From assembly GCF_000012845.1 (NCBI RefSeq), contig NC_009615.1, positions 81,001 to 145,000 of the forward strand: 64,000 nt of DNA, in the 5' to 3' direction. Under the pieces are notes generated by a model that was not told the origin of the DNA, did no database searches, and saw only the letters and a list, made by a program, of their open reading frames with translations. This stretch comes from Parabacteroides distasonis ATCC 8503 (GTDB lineage Bacteria; Bacteroidota; Bacteroidia; Bacteroidales; Tannerellaceae). Of this stretch, positions 18,765-28,057 are shown piece by piece. Both the position numbers and the translations under genes were made by a program. The stretch's first letter is position 1; each line of letters opens with the position of its first letter.

Positions 18765-20258
18765 TTAATTCTGCTCTTTCAGGATCACGTCGTGAGCGCC
18801 ACCCTCAACGATACTTGTAGAGGAGACAAGCGTGATCTTGGCATGCTGCTGCAACTCTTGGATAGAGATGGAACCGCAGCTACACATCGTAGCGATCATC
18901 TTACCCAATGTTACGTTTAAATTATCTTTCAATTTTCCGGCATACGGTACATAGCTGTCCACGCCTTCCTCGAATTTCAAGGACTCGTTTCCACCCATGT
19001 CATAGCGCTGCCAGTTCTTCGCACGGTTAGATCCCTCACCCCAATACTCCTTCACGAAGTTGTTTCCGATTTTCATCTTCTTCGTAGGAGACTCGTCGAA
19101 GCGGGCGAAATAACGGCCCATCATCAGGAAGTCGGCACCCATAGCCAACGCTAATACCATATGGTAATCGTGTACCAAGCCACCATCGCTACAGATAGGG
19201 ATATAAACGCCGTGTCTCTTGAAATACTCGTCACGAGCTTTCGCTACGTCGATCAAGGCGGTAGCCTGTCCGCGACCGATACCTTTCTGCTCACGGGTGA
19301 TACAGATGGAACCACCACCGATACCTACCTTGATGAAATCCGCTCCGGCGTCAGCCAAGTAGTTGAAACCATCTTGGTCAACCACGTTTCCGGCACCAAC
19401 CAGTACCTTGTCTCCGTAGGTATCCTTGATCCAGTGCAAGGTCTCGTACTGCCATTCGGAATAGCCGTCGGAAGAGTCGATACACAATACGTCAACGCCA
19501 GCCTCTACCAATGCCGGAACACGTTCCTTATAGTCGCGGGTGTTGATACCGGCACCTACTAATAATTTCTTATCTCCGCCGGATAACTCTTTCGGATTCT
19601 CACGGTGGCTATCGTAGTCCTTGCGGAATACGAAGTATTGAAGCTTCTGATCCTTGTCGATGATTGGCAATGTATTCAACTTATGATCCCAGATAATCTG
19701 GTTCGCCTCTTTCAAGGTCATGCCTAGCTCGCCAACGATTAGTTTAGCGAACGGGGTCATGAAATCTTTCACTTTCATGTCGATCGGGTCTTTGCCTTCA
19801 CGGTAATCGCGACTGGTTACCATACCTAGCAATTTGCCGTTAGGCGTACCATCATCTGTCACACCAATCGTAGAATGTTCTGTCCGGCGGACTAGCTCAA
19901 GCACGTCGGCCAAGGTATTCTCGGGCGTAAGGTTAGAGTCGCTGATAACAAATCCGGCCTTGAATTTCTTTACTTTGCGAACCATATCCGCTTGGCTCTC
20001 GATCGGTTGCGAGCCGAAGATGAAGGAAAGTCCTCCGTTGCGAGCCAACTCGATTGCCAGTTTAGGGCCGGAAACCGATTGCATGATCGCGGAAACGAAA
20101 GGAATATTTAATTCAATAGCGGATTTCTCGCCAGACTTGAATTTCACAAGCGGCGTTTTCAATGAAACGTTTGCGGGAATACATTCTTTGGTGGTTAAAC
20201 CGGGAATAAGTAAATACTCACCAAATGTTCTCGATACATCGTTTAAGTAGATTGCCAT
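18765..20258 (-). CDS. guaB: IMP dehydrogenase, Tritrichomonas-type
   Basis: A 497-residue IMP dehydrogenase that oxidises IMP to XMP with NAD+, the committed step of GMP synthesis. The barrel carries a pair of CBS domains between residues ~105 and 225. The catalytic loop [19 protein letters not shown] has the nucleophilic Cys319, and the mobile flap carries Arg418-Tyr419 in NWQRYDMGG. From memory, these three positions have the same numbering as in the enzyme of the parasite Tritrichomonas foetus, and long stretches match that protein. Many Bacteroidetes carry a second, more typical bacterial guaB elsewhere, so this may be a second copy. A candidate -7 element, TACTTTTG, lies at 20304-20297. 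Confidence 0.92.
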   Translation of the reverse strand: MAIYLNDVSRTFGEYLLIPGLTTKECIPANVSLKTPLVKFKSGEKSAIELNIPFVSAIMQSVSGPKLAIELARNGGLSFIFGSQPIESQADMVRKVKKFKAGFVISDSNLTPENTLADVLELVRRTEHSTIGVTDDGTPNGKLLGMVTSRDYREGKDPIDMKVKDFMTPFAKLIVGELGMTLKEANQIIWDHKLNTLPIIDKDQKLQYFVFRKDYDSHRENPKELSGGDKKLLVGAGINTRDYKERVPALVEAGVDVLCIDSSDGYSEWQYETLHWIKDTYGDKVLVGAGNVVDQDGFNYLADAGADFIKVGIGGGSICITREQKGIGRGQATALIDVAKARDEYFKRHGVYIPICSDGGLVHDYHMVLALAMGADFLMMGRYFARFDESPTKKMKIGNNFVKEYWGEGSNRAKNWQRYDMGGNESLKFEEGVDSYVPYAGKLKDNLNVTLGKMIATMCSCGSISIQELQQHAKITLVSSTSIVEGGAHDVILKEQN

Positions 20259-20296
20259 AAGATTTTATATTTACAGGATGAGTTTTTTTAATTGCG

Positions 20297-20304
20297 CAAA
20301 AGTA
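20297..20304 (-). promoter_or_regulatory. Candidate -7 element for the IMP dehydrogenase gene
   Basis: TACTTTTG on the minus strand matches TAnnTTTG and would start transcription about 30 nt before the guaB start codon. No good -33 element is seen. Confidence 0.45.
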
Positions 20305-20418
20305 GCGATTTCTGTTCATATATGAATCACATGTTTACATGAAATGTTCGAAATATGCGTCACGCAACATTTATAGTTATGGATTTGTTATTAATGTAGA
20401 TTTAAAAAGGAGGAAAAT

Positions 20419-21132
20419 ATGAGAGTTGTAGTTGATAAGGCTCAATCCAGAGGGTATGCGAATCACGGTTGGTTGAAAACACATCACACGTTTAGCTTTG
20501 CTAATTATTACAATCCGGAAAGGGTTCATTTCGGGATGCTACGTGTATTGAATGATGATTCCGTGGCGCCGGGTGAGGGATTCGATATGCATCCACATAA
20601 GAATATGGAGGTTATCTCCATCCCGTTAAAGGGATATTTACGCCATGGGGATAGCATAAAGAATAGCGAGGTGATTACGCCGGGAGATATTCAGGTGATG
20701 AGCGCCGGTACCGGTATCGTGCATAGCGAGTTCAACGACAGCGGTAATGAACAATTGGAGTTCTTGCAAATATGGGTATTTCCCCGTGAGGAGAATACCA
20801 AGCCTCATTATGCCAGTTATGACGTGCGTCCGGTTACTTCGGAAAAGAATAAGTTGTCCTTGATCATCGCTCCGGACGGTAGCGCTCCTGCGTCGATCAA
20901 CCAAGACGCTTGGTTCTCTTTAGGAAACCTAGATGCCGGTCAAGTAAAAGAGTACAAGCTACATAGTAAAAATAATGGAGTTTATTTATTCGTGATCGAC
21001 GGAGAGGTGGAGGTAAGTAATACGATCCTGTCTAAGCGTGACGGGGCCGGATTCTGGGAAACCGATAGCATTACGATAGAAGTCTTGAAGCACGCAAAAG
21101 TTCTTTTGATAGAAATTCCGATGATGAAATAA
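20419..21132 (+). CDS. Pirin family protein
   Basis: A 237-residue bicupin of the pirin family. The N-terminal cupin has the metal-binding GFDMHPHKNMEVISIPLKG (residues ~54-72) with a His-x-His pair. The MSAGTGIVHSEFN segment (~94-106) supplies further ligands. Bacterial pirins often have quercetinase activity or act as redox-sensitive regulators; which applies here cannot be read from the sequence. A strong AGGAGG sits 8 nt before the ATG, unusual for Bacteroidetes, which rarely rely on Shine-Dalgarno sites. It stands alone, convergent with the M64 peptidase gene. Confidence 0.92.
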   Translation: MRVVVDKAQSRGYANHGWLKTHHTFSFANYYNPERVHFGMLRVLNDDSVAPGEGFDMHPHKNMEVISIPLKGYLRHGDSIKNSEVITPGDIQVMSAGTGIVHSEFNDSGNEQLEFLQIWVFPREENTKPHYASYDVRPVTSEKNKLSLIIAPDGSAPASINQDAWFSLGNLDAGQVKEYKLHSKNNGVYLFVIDGEVEVSNTILSKRDGAGFWETDSITIEVLKHAKVLLIEIPMMK

Positions 21133-21152
21133 ATGTTGATAGGTTAGTGCTG

Positions 21153-21198
21153 GCGGGTATCTTAATAGTTGATGTAACAAAGCTATTAGGGTACCCGC
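21153..21198. terminator. Hairpin between convergent pirin and M64 peptidase genes
   Basis: GCGGGTA (21153-21159) pairs with TACCCGC (21192-21198), with a second AATAG/CTATT pair inside. A pyrimidine-rich run follows on the plus strand. It lies between two convergent genes and could serve both. Confidence 0.6.
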
Positions 21199-21208
21199 TC
21201 TTTCCTTG

Positions 21209-22504
21209 TTAATGTTTTATCGGTTTATCCGTGAAGTAATCGATCATCTTTAAGATCGCCCGGCTACAAGCTGGACAGAATGGAGCGTAATCACGCATCA
21301 TACAGTGATCCATCGGGCGATAAATGCCTTTAGCGATGTAACCGCCTCCCTCGAATACGCCTGCCTTATCCTTATGGGCGTCATCTAATGGGGTAGGTAT
21401 CGGTGTATTAGTTGGTAGAAGATCTTTCCATTTAGCATCGAAGTTAACCAAGGTCGTGATGTTCGGTTCCCAAGGCTCGTACTTCAAATTATAAAAATCT
21501 TGATAAGCGACCTCGGAACTGAAATATTCATCTGCTAGACCAGCGAAACTATGTCCGAACTCGTGAACGAATACGACCGGGGTACGTGGGTTATCGGCGG
21601 TTCCCATGGCATAAAAATTATACATACCGCCACCACCGTAAGCGTCCGTGTTTACCAAGATGAAGATTGCGTCGCAAGGAGCGTTCCATACGGCGTCACG
21701 TATAGACTTCATATCCGGGGTGGTTAAATAGCGATCTACACCGAATGTATAATAACCGGAATTCAATGCGGTATTCTTGAATATACCTTTACCGGATACA
21801 TCTGTTCCCGATTCTTCCGAAACGGCATCTACCGCCCAAATATTGAAATCTTCCCGGCGAGTGTCATAAGGCGGGGTTTTAAACAATGCCTCCGTAAAAC
21901 GTTTGGCATCAGCTACGAATTTCTCTTGCTCATCCGCCGTATAACCTTCCGCCAAAAATACGAGGTCTACTTTCCCGGAGGAATCCCCGTTATATTGGAT
22001 TTTTGTGATCCGGTTTTCCTTGAGTTTTCCCCGGTCAATAAAAATACTGGCCGGATCAATCTCTTGTTTCAATAAAAGATGGAACTGCATGTCGGCCTTG
22101 TCTCTTGCCGTAATCTCAATGATGACAGGAGCTTTCGGATAGGGGATAGAGATGCTATTTGTCCAAGATTGTGTCTCGGTCTTCGCTTGCTCCGTACTTC
22201 TCCATTCTTCGAATAACGTATTGAATCCTCGTGAGTAGATCAACTCTTTACCGGCTTTATCATATACATTAATATAATACCCTCCATAACCAAACGGATC
22301 GATCAAGTTTTTGACCGGCCCTGCCCAGACGGGTTCTTCCCGGAGTTGTTGTATAGCGGCGGCTTGGAAATCCCAATTCCCGCTCAATGCGAAATCAATC
22401 CGGAGACTTTTCTTCGTGAAGTGTTTTTCAAAATTAGTTTGTGCCAGACAAGTGAAACTGAAAAGAATGGCGAATAATAATAATAAGGTTATTCTTGCTC
22501 TCAT
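21209..22504 (-). CDS. Secreted M64 family metallopeptidase (IgA peptidase family)
   Basis: A 431-residue protein starting MRARITLLLLFAILF with a signal peptide ending near LAQTN. An upstream in-frame ATG at 22531 exists, but it would put a charged stretch before the signal. The M64 zinc motif HEFGHSFAGLADEY lies near residue 314, in the C-terminal catalytic domain. The N-terminal ~160 residues form the family's beta-rich domain. M64 members include the Clostridium ramosum IgA protease; most Bacteroidetes homologues have unknown targets, so IgA cleavage is not implied. A -7 element TACATTTG lies at 22549-22542. Confidence 0.9.
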   Translation of the reverse strand: MRARITLLLLFAILFSFTCLAQTNFEKHFTKKSLRIDFALSGNWDFQAAAIQQLREEPVWAGPVKNLIDPFGYGGYYINVYDKAGKELIYSRGFNTLFEEWRSTEQAKTETQSWTNSISIPYPKAPVIIEITARDKADMQFHLLLKQEIDPASIFIDRGKLKENRITKIQYNGDSSGKVDLVFLAEGYTADEQEKFVADAKRFTEALFKTPPYDTRREDFNIWAVDAVSEESGTDVSGKGIFKNTALNSGYYTFGVDRYLTTPDMKSIRDAVWNAPCDAIFILVNTDAYGGGGMYNFYAMGTADNPRTPVVFVHEFGHSFAGLADEYFSSEVAYQDFYNLKYEPWEPNITTLVNFDAKWKDLLPTNTPIPTPLDDAHKDKAGVFEGGGYIAKGIYRPMDHCMMRDYAPFCPACSRAILKMIDYFTDKPIKH

Positions 22505-22541
22505 AGATCTATAATATTTATCATGTGTCAACTTTATGACG

Positions 22542-22570
22542 CAAATGTATATTATTTTTTTATAGATTTG
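22542..22570. promoter_or_regulatory. Divergent -7 elements for the M64 peptidase and flavoprotein genes
   Basis: TACATTTG on the minus strand (22549-22542) serves the M64 peptidase gene and TAGATTTG on the plus strand (22563-22570) serves the flavoprotein gene. They lie back to back 13 bp apart, so the two promoters probably interfere or share control. Confidence 0.5.
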
Positions 22571-22613
22571 CCACGATTAGTGTATTATACTCGTTTATAA
22601 ATAAATTAGACCT

Positions 22614-23090
22614 ATGTTTAGAGAGATCAGACGAAAAGACCGGATTTTGGATAATGAGTTGGCAATTCGTTTATTGGAGGAGGCGGAATATGGTTTTTTG
22701 GCCATGTCGGGGATAAATGGGTATGGGTATGGAATCCCGATCAATTATGTAAAGGAAGGGGATTCTATTTATTTCCATTGCGCTCCGGAAGGGTATAAGC
22801 TGGAATGTCTACGAGAAAACCCGAAAGTGAGTTTCACGGTAGTTGGCGCTACACAAATCGTTCCGGGAAAATTCACGACAGGTTACGAGAGCACTATCGC
22901 TTTTGGAGAGATACATTTGGATTTGCCGGAAGAAGAGCGTCGGTATGCCTTGCGGCTACTCGTGAATAAATATTCATCGGCGTTTAAGGAGATCGGCGAA
23001 AAGTATATTGAGAAATCTTTTTACCGGACTAATATCTTACGTCTAGATATCTCGCATATCTCGGGAAAGTGTAAACGATTGTCTCAATAG
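22614..23090 (+). CDS. Pyridoxamine 5'-phosphate oxidase-like flavoprotein
   Basis: A 158-residue split-barrel protein of the PNPOx-like superfamily, near the NimA/FMN-binding branch. Features are the N-terminal RKDRILDNELAIRLLEEAEYGFLAM, the GIPINYVKEGDSIYFHCAPEGYK segment that would bind FMN, and the SFTVVG strand. Such proteins bind FMN or heme and often reduce nitro compounds. NimA homologues can give nitroimidazole resistance, but the family is broad and no such role is shown here. It is a single gene ending in a bidirectional terminator. Confidence 0.85.
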   Translation: MFREIRRKDRILDNELAIRLLEEAEYGFLAMSGINGYGYGIPINYVKEGDSIYFHCAPEGYKLECLRENPKVSFTVVGATQIVPGKFTTGYESTIAFGEIHLDLPEEERRYALRLLVNKYSSAFKEIGEKYIEKSFYRTNILRLDISHISGKCKRLSQ

Positions 23091-23093
23091 TAT

Positions 23094-23120
23094 AAGAAAG
23101 GGGGCCTAGCCCCCTTTCTT
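23094..23120. terminator. Bidirectional terminator
   Basis: A near-perfect 12-bp stem (AAGAAAGGGGGC with GCCCCCTTTCTT, 3-nt loop) lies between the convergent flavoprotein and peroxiredoxin genes. The AAGAAA and TTTCTT flanks give a T-rich end in both directions. Confidence 0.85.
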
Positions 23121-23128
23121 GCAATATA

Positions 23129-23761
23129 TCAATGATGGCTTAAATAATTAGAGACTCCTGCGTTTGTCGCTTTCATGGCGTCTTTTCCTTTGGACCAATT
23201 TGCCGGGCAAACCTCGCCATATTCTTCGAAGTGCTGTAAGGCATCGACCATACGGAGAGCCTCGTCTACGTTACGGCCTAATGGTAAATCGTTGATTACA
23301 TAATGACGGATCAAGCCCTCTTTGTCAATCAGGAACAGACCCCGGTAAGCGACCGGATTTCCTCTGGAGATAAGTTCTCCACTTTCGTTTGTAATATAAT
23401 CAGCGGCTAATACGCCAAAGTTTTCAGAGATGGTTTTGGAAAAATCGGATACGAGTGGATAAGTCACCCCATGGATACCTCCTTTATTCTTATCTTGGTT
23501 TAACCATGCGAAATGAGAAAATTGAGAATCAACGGAGCAACCAACCACCGCTACGTTACGTCTTTCGAATTCCTGTAACTTTTGTTGGAAGGCATGTAAT
23601 TCTGTCGGGCAAACGAATGTAAAGTCCATCGGATAGAAAAACATGACTACATACTTCTTGCCTACATATTGTTCCAAAGAGAAATCCTCGATGATCTCAT
23701 TGCCATTCACTACTGCCGGAGCGTGGAATTCCGGTGCCTTTTTACCTATTAATGCTTTCAT
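23129..23761 (-). CDS. Typical 2-Cys peroxiredoxin
   Basis: A 210-residue AhpC/Prx1-type peroxiredoxin reducing hydrogen peroxide and organic peroxides in the cytoplasm. The peroxidatic cysteine is in FTFVCPTELHAF (residue ~50) and the resolving cysteine in VCPANWSKG (~168). I start it at MKALIGKKAPEF (23761) because the family begins there. The frame continues 10 codons upstream (MLLNKQINYN), but these match nothing in the family. No AhpF reductase gene is adjacent. Confidence 0.93.
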   Translation of the reverse strand: MKALIGKKAPEFHAPAVVNGNEIIEDFSLEQYVGKKYVVMFFYPMDFTFVCPTELHAFQQKLQEFERRNVAVVGCSVDSQFSHFAWLNQDKNKGGIHGVTYPLVSDFSKTISENFGVLAADYITNESGELISRGNPVAYRGLFLIDKEGLIRHYVINDLPLGRNVDEALRMVDALQHFEEYGEVCPANWSKGKDAMKATNAGVSNYLSHH

Positions 23762-23933
23762 ATTATAATTAATTTGTTTGTTAAGTAACAAGCGTAAGTG
23801 AAGGTTTGTTGTTGCTTTTTAGTAAAGAGACTGATTTTCTTGTGAAATAGACCTAAAGTTTATGCTTTAAAATTTCTTTGATTTTCAAAGATTTTATTTC
23901 TTTGTAACTTATTGATGTTAATAAAGAAAGTAT

Positions 23934-25802
23934 ATGGAGGTTTCCGAGGTAAAACAGCGTTTGCTGACAGATTTTTTTACATATTATCCCATGGGAGGTG
24001 CTCTGTATGATAAAAACGGTGCGCTAATTGATATAAATAAGTCCTTAAACGAGAAATTTCCTTTTACAAATGAAGCGGACTTCTTATTAAATAATCTTTT
24101 TCGTACAGATTTGTTGACCGATCTTCAAAAACAATATCTGCGTGGGGGAAGCGTGGTTTCCGGTTCTTTGCCTGTACCGTATTCTATCATCCCCTCAATG
24201 AAAGAGAATAGAGAGATTCTTGGATATACCTTATTATTAACGGGTAATCCGGCGGTCGGGCAGGAGGCGGCTGGTTATGACCGGGAATTGAAGGAATTGA
24301 CGGACATGTCGCAAAAGATGGCGGAAGCGGTTCCTGATACGATCCTTTTGGTAAACAAGCAATTGATCGTAGAGCGGATTATCGCTTATGCTGTGGAGAC
24401 TTGTATAACGCCGGAGTCGATCAATCGGCGTATCGATGATCTTCCGGGTTTCATTTATCCGGATGAGACTAAGCGTCGTGTGGCCACGATCGTGCAAAGT
24501 TGCTTGAATAAGTCGGAGATCATGAATTTAGATTTATCGATTCCGGGACATAGCGCTCCGGTCGTTTATTTTAAACTACGGTTGGTACCTGTACATGACC
24601 GGTATGTGATTATTTATATACGGAATGTATCGGAGCTCGTTGAGCAGGAGAAAGCGAATGAGGCGTTAAGCAGTAAGTTGTCCGAAAGTCGGATGATGAT
24701 GGAGCTTGCTTTGCAGAATAGCAAGATTACGACTTATTCTTTTAATTTCAGCCGATTTAAGTCTTGCGATAAAGTACATTGTAACCGTTGTTTCCAGTTT
24801 TATGGCACGACCAATAGTTTATTGAAACGTAATCAGTTCATCTGTCAGGCTTTGCCGCAACTTCGTCACCCGGACGATTCTGGCGACTTTTTCTATCTAT
24901 TCAATACGATCCGTACGAATAAATTGGATGAATATAAAATAGATTTTCGTCTAAAGAACGATGATAACACCTATCGGATCTATGAGGTGATCGGTAAGAC
25001 GCATGAAAAGGATGAAAATGGTTTCCCGAATTTGATTGTTGGCTGTATGATCGATGATCAAGAACGATTGGAGTTTGAGGAAGACTTGATCTCAGCCAAG
25101 GAAAAAGCGGAGGAGGCGGATATGCTTAAGTCGACTTTCTTAGCGAATATGACCCATGAGATCCGTACACCATTGAACGCTATTGTCGGTTTCTCTGATT
25201 TGTTAGGAGTGGAGGAGGATTTGGAATTGCGTCAAAATTATATTAGCTTGATCAAGATGAACAATGATTTACTTTTAAGTATAGTCAATGATGTTTTGGA
25301 TATTTCCAGAATCGAGTCTGATATGATGACATTTACTTATATGGATGTTTATTTACCTTCCTTTATGAAAGATCTATATAACTCCATACAATTACGTAAG
25401 CCGGAAGGGGTGGAAATAACCTTGGATGCATGTCCCGATATCATATTTAATATAGATCGAAATCGATTATGGCAAATCTGCATGAATTTATTGACGAATG
25501 CGGTTAAGCATACCAAGAAAGGTAGTATCTGGTTTGGATATACGCTTGAGGATGAGGGGAAAATGGTTAAGTTTTATGTCTCGGATACAGGCTGTGGCAT
25601 TCCCAAGGATGAATTGGATAATATCTTTGCTCGGTTCGTGCAATTAAGCGATTTTGAGCAAGGAGTCGGATTGGGATTAGCAATTTGTAAAGGTCTGGTA
25701 TTAAAAATGGGCGGTAATATTTCTGTGATGTCCAAAGAAGGATTTGGTTCTACATTTATTTTCACTTTACCTATGAAAAGACCCAATAGTTGGAAAAACT
25801 AG
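23934..25802 (+). CDS. PAS-domain sensor histidine kinase, soluble
   Basis: A 622-residue histidine kinase without membrane helices, so it probably senses an internal signal. The N-terminal ~390 residues contain PAS-like regions with a central Cys-rich patch (SCDKVHCNRCFQFYG, ~280-294). A coiled-coil linker and the phosphoacceptor box FLANMTHEIRTPLNAIVGF follow (His ~406). The ATPase domain has the N box (LLTNAVKHTKKG), G1 (DTGCGIPKDEL) and G2 (GVGLGLAI). No receiver domain is attached and no response regulator gene is adjacent, so its partner is elsewhere. Confidence 0.92.
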   Translation: MEVSEVKQRLLTDFFTYYPMGGALYDKNGALIDINKSLNEKFPFTNEADFLLNNLFRTDLLTDLQKQYLRGGSVVSGSLPVPYSIIPSMKENREILGYTLLLTGNPAVGQEAAGYDRELKELTDMSQKMAEAVPDTILLVNKQLIVERIIAYAVETCITPESINRRIDDLPGFIYPDETKRRVATIVQSCLNKSEIMNLDLSIPGHSAPVVYFKLRLVPVHDRYVIIYIRNVSELVEQEKANEALSSKLSESRMMMELALQNSKITTYSFNFSRFKSCDKVHCNRCFQFYGTTNSLLKRNQFICQALPQLRHPDDSGDFFYLFNTIRTNKLDEYKIDFRLKNDDNTYRIYEVIGKTHEKDENGFPNLIVGCMIDDQERLEFEEDLISAKEKAEEADMLKSTFLANMTHEIRTPLNAIVGFSDLLGVEEDLELRQNYISLIKMNNDLLLSIVNDVLDISRIESDMMTFTYMDVYLPSFMKDLYNSIQLRKPEGVEITLDACPDIIFNIDRNRLWQICMNLLTNAVKHTKKGSIWFGYTLEDEGKMVKFYVSDTGCGIPKDELDNIFARFVQLSDFEQGVGLGLAICKGLVLKMGGNISVMSKEGFGSTFIFTLPMKRPNSWKN

Positions 25803-25972
25803 TGAACAATACTCTTTGAAATTCGGTTGTCTATATAAGAGATGATTTAGGTTGTAGTCAATTTCCATAATAAGCATTAACTTATATATGCTTTTGGTTT
25901 ATGTTTTGCCATAAGAAATTCTGGACTTATGGCCTAATCTTTTTGTATCATACCTGTAATCAAAGATTTTAT

Positions 25973-27199
25973 ATGACGAAAATAGAAATAAAGAATTTAT
26001 CTATTCTTTTCGGCCCGGAGAAAATGCGTGCGAAAAGAATGCTAGTAGCGGGAAAAAGTAAACAAGACATTTTGAAAGAAACGGGTTGCACGGTAGCTGT
26101 ACGTAATGCGAACCTAAAAATTGAGGAAGGGGAGTTATTTGTGATAATGGGACTTTCCGGAAGTGGAAAATCTACGCTGTTACGTTGTATTAACCGATTG
26201 AACGAGCCCTCTTTGGGAGAAGTCTTTATCAACGGAAAAAACATAACGACTTCCTCGGATAAAGAATTATTGGATATACGGCGTAAGGAAATGGCTATGG
26301 TTTTCCAGCATTTTGGATTGCTGCCCCATCGCACGGTATTGAGTAATATCGCTTTTGGCTTGGAGTTACAAGGGGTTCCTAAAAAAGAAAGAGACCAGAA
26401 AGCTGTGGAAAGTGTAGCCCTAGTAGGGTTAAAAGGATACGAGAACCAGAAGGTTAGCGAGTTGTCTGGAGGTATGCAGCAACGTGTCGGATTGGCCCGT
26501 GCGATCGCGAATGATCCCGAGGTGCTCTTAATGGATGAGGCTTTTTCTGCCTTAGACCCATTGATCCGTGTACAGATGCAGGATGAGCTATTGAAACTAC
26601 AAGAGAAGATGCAAAAAACGATCATCTTTATTACGCATGATCTTGACGAGGCGATTAAGTTGGGGGATCGTATCGCCATTATGAAAGACGGGGAGGTCGT
26701 GCAAGTAGGTACCCCTGAGGAGATCTTGACAGATCCGGCCAATCATTATGTCTCTAGATTTACGGAAAATGTAGATCGTGGACGTATCGTTACAGCCTCA
26801 TCGATAATGATAACCCAGCCGGTTGTCGCTCGTATCCGTAAAGATGGCCCGGAGACCGTGTTGAGGAAAATGAAAGAGAAAAACTTATATGTATTGCCGG
26901 TTGTGGATGGAAATAGGCAATTTCTGGGCGAGGTTCGTTTGAAAGATGTCTTGGCTCTTCGGAAAGCGGGGAATCATGATCTCTCGTCGATTGTGATGAA
27001 AGAGGTTCCTTCGGTTCTGGAAAACACGACGGTTGAGGATATGCTTCCTTTGTTACCGGAGATCCGGCAGGCCTTACCGGTCGTTAATGAGGCCAACCAA
27101 TTGGCTGGCTTGGTTTCTACTTCATCGATTATAATCGAGATGACGGGGAAGGATAAAGAGGAAATAGATCAAATTGTTCAAAATGCGATAGAATTATGA
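25973..27199 (+). CDS. proV: Glycine betaine/proline ABC transporter, ATP-binding subunit
   Basis: A 408-residue ABC ATPase of the ProV/OpuAA type. Walker A is GLSGSGKSTLLR (residue ~59), the signature is ELSGGMQQRVGLARAI, Walker B is VLLMDEAFSALD. Two CBS domains follow from residue ~265, as in osmoregulated transporters that sense ionic strength. I use the ATG at 25973 (MTKIEIKNLSI), since the open frame upstream (from 25901) encodes an unrelated stretch. The stop overlaps the permease start by 4 bp. With ProW and ProX it forms an osmoprotectant importer. Confidence 0.93.
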   Translation: MTKIEIKNLSILFGPEKMRAKRMLVAGKSKQDILKETGCTVAVRNANLKIEEGELFVIMGLSGSGKSTLLRCINRLNEPSLGEVFINGKNITTSSDKELLDIRRKEMAMVFQHFGLLPHRTVLSNIAFGLELQGVPKKERDQKAVESVALVGLKGYENQKVSELSGGMQQRVGLARAIANDPEVLLMDEAFSALDPLIRVQMQDELLKLQEKMQKTIIFITHDLDEAIKLGDRIAIMKDGEVVQVGTPEEILTDPANHYVSRFTENVDRGRIVTASSIMITQPVVARIRKDGPETVLRKMKEKNLYVLPVVDGNRQFLGEVRLKDVLALRKAGNHDLSSIVMKEVPSVLENTTVEDMLPLLPEIRQALPVVNEANQLAGLVSTSSIIIEMTGKDKEEIDQIVQNAIEL

Positions 27200-28029
27200 T
27201 AAATATAGGAAAATATATAGAGATTGCCATTAATTGGCTGACTGAGCATTTCGCTCGTTTTTTTGATGTGATAAATGATGGGGTCGGAGGATTTATCGAT
27301 GCTTTTCAAGATGGGCTGACTTGGATTCCGTTTTATGTGATGATTTTGGGCTTGGCATTGTTGGCTTGGTTCAAGGCAGGAAAAGGAGTCGGCGTGTTCA
27401 CGGCATTGGGTCTATTGTTAATTTACGGAATGGGTTTCTGGGTGGAAACGATGCAGACTTTGGCCTTGGTACTGTCTTCTACCATCATCGCCTTGATGAT
27501 CGGAGTTCCGTTAGGAATTTGGACCGCACGCAGTGATCGGGCGGATAAGATCATCCATCCGGTCTTGGATTTGATGCAAACGATGCCGGCTTTCGTCTAC
27601 TTGATACCAGCCGTTTTGTTTTTTGGTTTGGGACCGGTACCCGGCGCTTTCGCAACGGTGATTTTCGCCATGCCTCCGGTTGTACGGCTGACCGATCTGG
27701 GAATCCGTCAAGTCCCGGCCGATATTGTGGAGGCTACCCGCTCATTTGGCGCTACTTCCTCTCAGTTGCTTTATAAGGTGCAATTGCCATTGGCTTTGCC
27801 TACGATCATGACGGGAGTGAATCAAACGATCATGCTTTCACTTTCTATGGTAGTTATAGCGGCCATGATCTCGGCAGGAGGATTGGGTGAGATTGTCTTG
27901 CGAGGAATTACCCAAATGAAAATAGGTTTAGGTTTCGAAGGAGGTATAGCGGTCGTTATCTTGGCTATTATCTTGGACCGTATTACGCAGGGCTGGGCGA
28001 AAGGTAAAGTGAATAAACAAAAGAAATAA
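27196..28029 (+). CDS. proW: Glycine betaine/proline ABC transporter, permease subunit
   Basis: A 277-residue inner-membrane permease of the ProW/OpuAB type with about six membrane helices. The cytoplasmic EAA-like loop is VEATRSFGATSSQLLYKVQLP (in two parts), which contacts the ATPase. MQTMPAFVYLIPAVLFFG is strongly conserved in the betaine-transporter permeases. It begins within the last codons of proV and ends 28 bp before the binding-protein gene. Confidence 0.94.
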   Translation: MINIGKYIEIAINWLTEHFARFFDVINDGVGGFIDAFQDGLTWIPFYVMILGLALLAWFKAGKGVGVFTALGLLLIYGMGFWVETMQTLALVLSSTIIALMIGVPLGIWTARSDRADKIIHPVLDLMQTMPAFVYLIPAVLFFGLGPVPGAFATVIFAMPPVVRLTDLGIRQVPADIVEATRSFGATSSQLLYKVQLPLALPTIMTGVNQTIMLSLSMVVIAAMISAGGLGEIVLRGITQMKIGLGFEGGIAVVILAIILDRITQGWAKGKVNKQKK

Positions 28030-28057
28030 GAAACATAGAAAAGAAAGAAATAGATAT

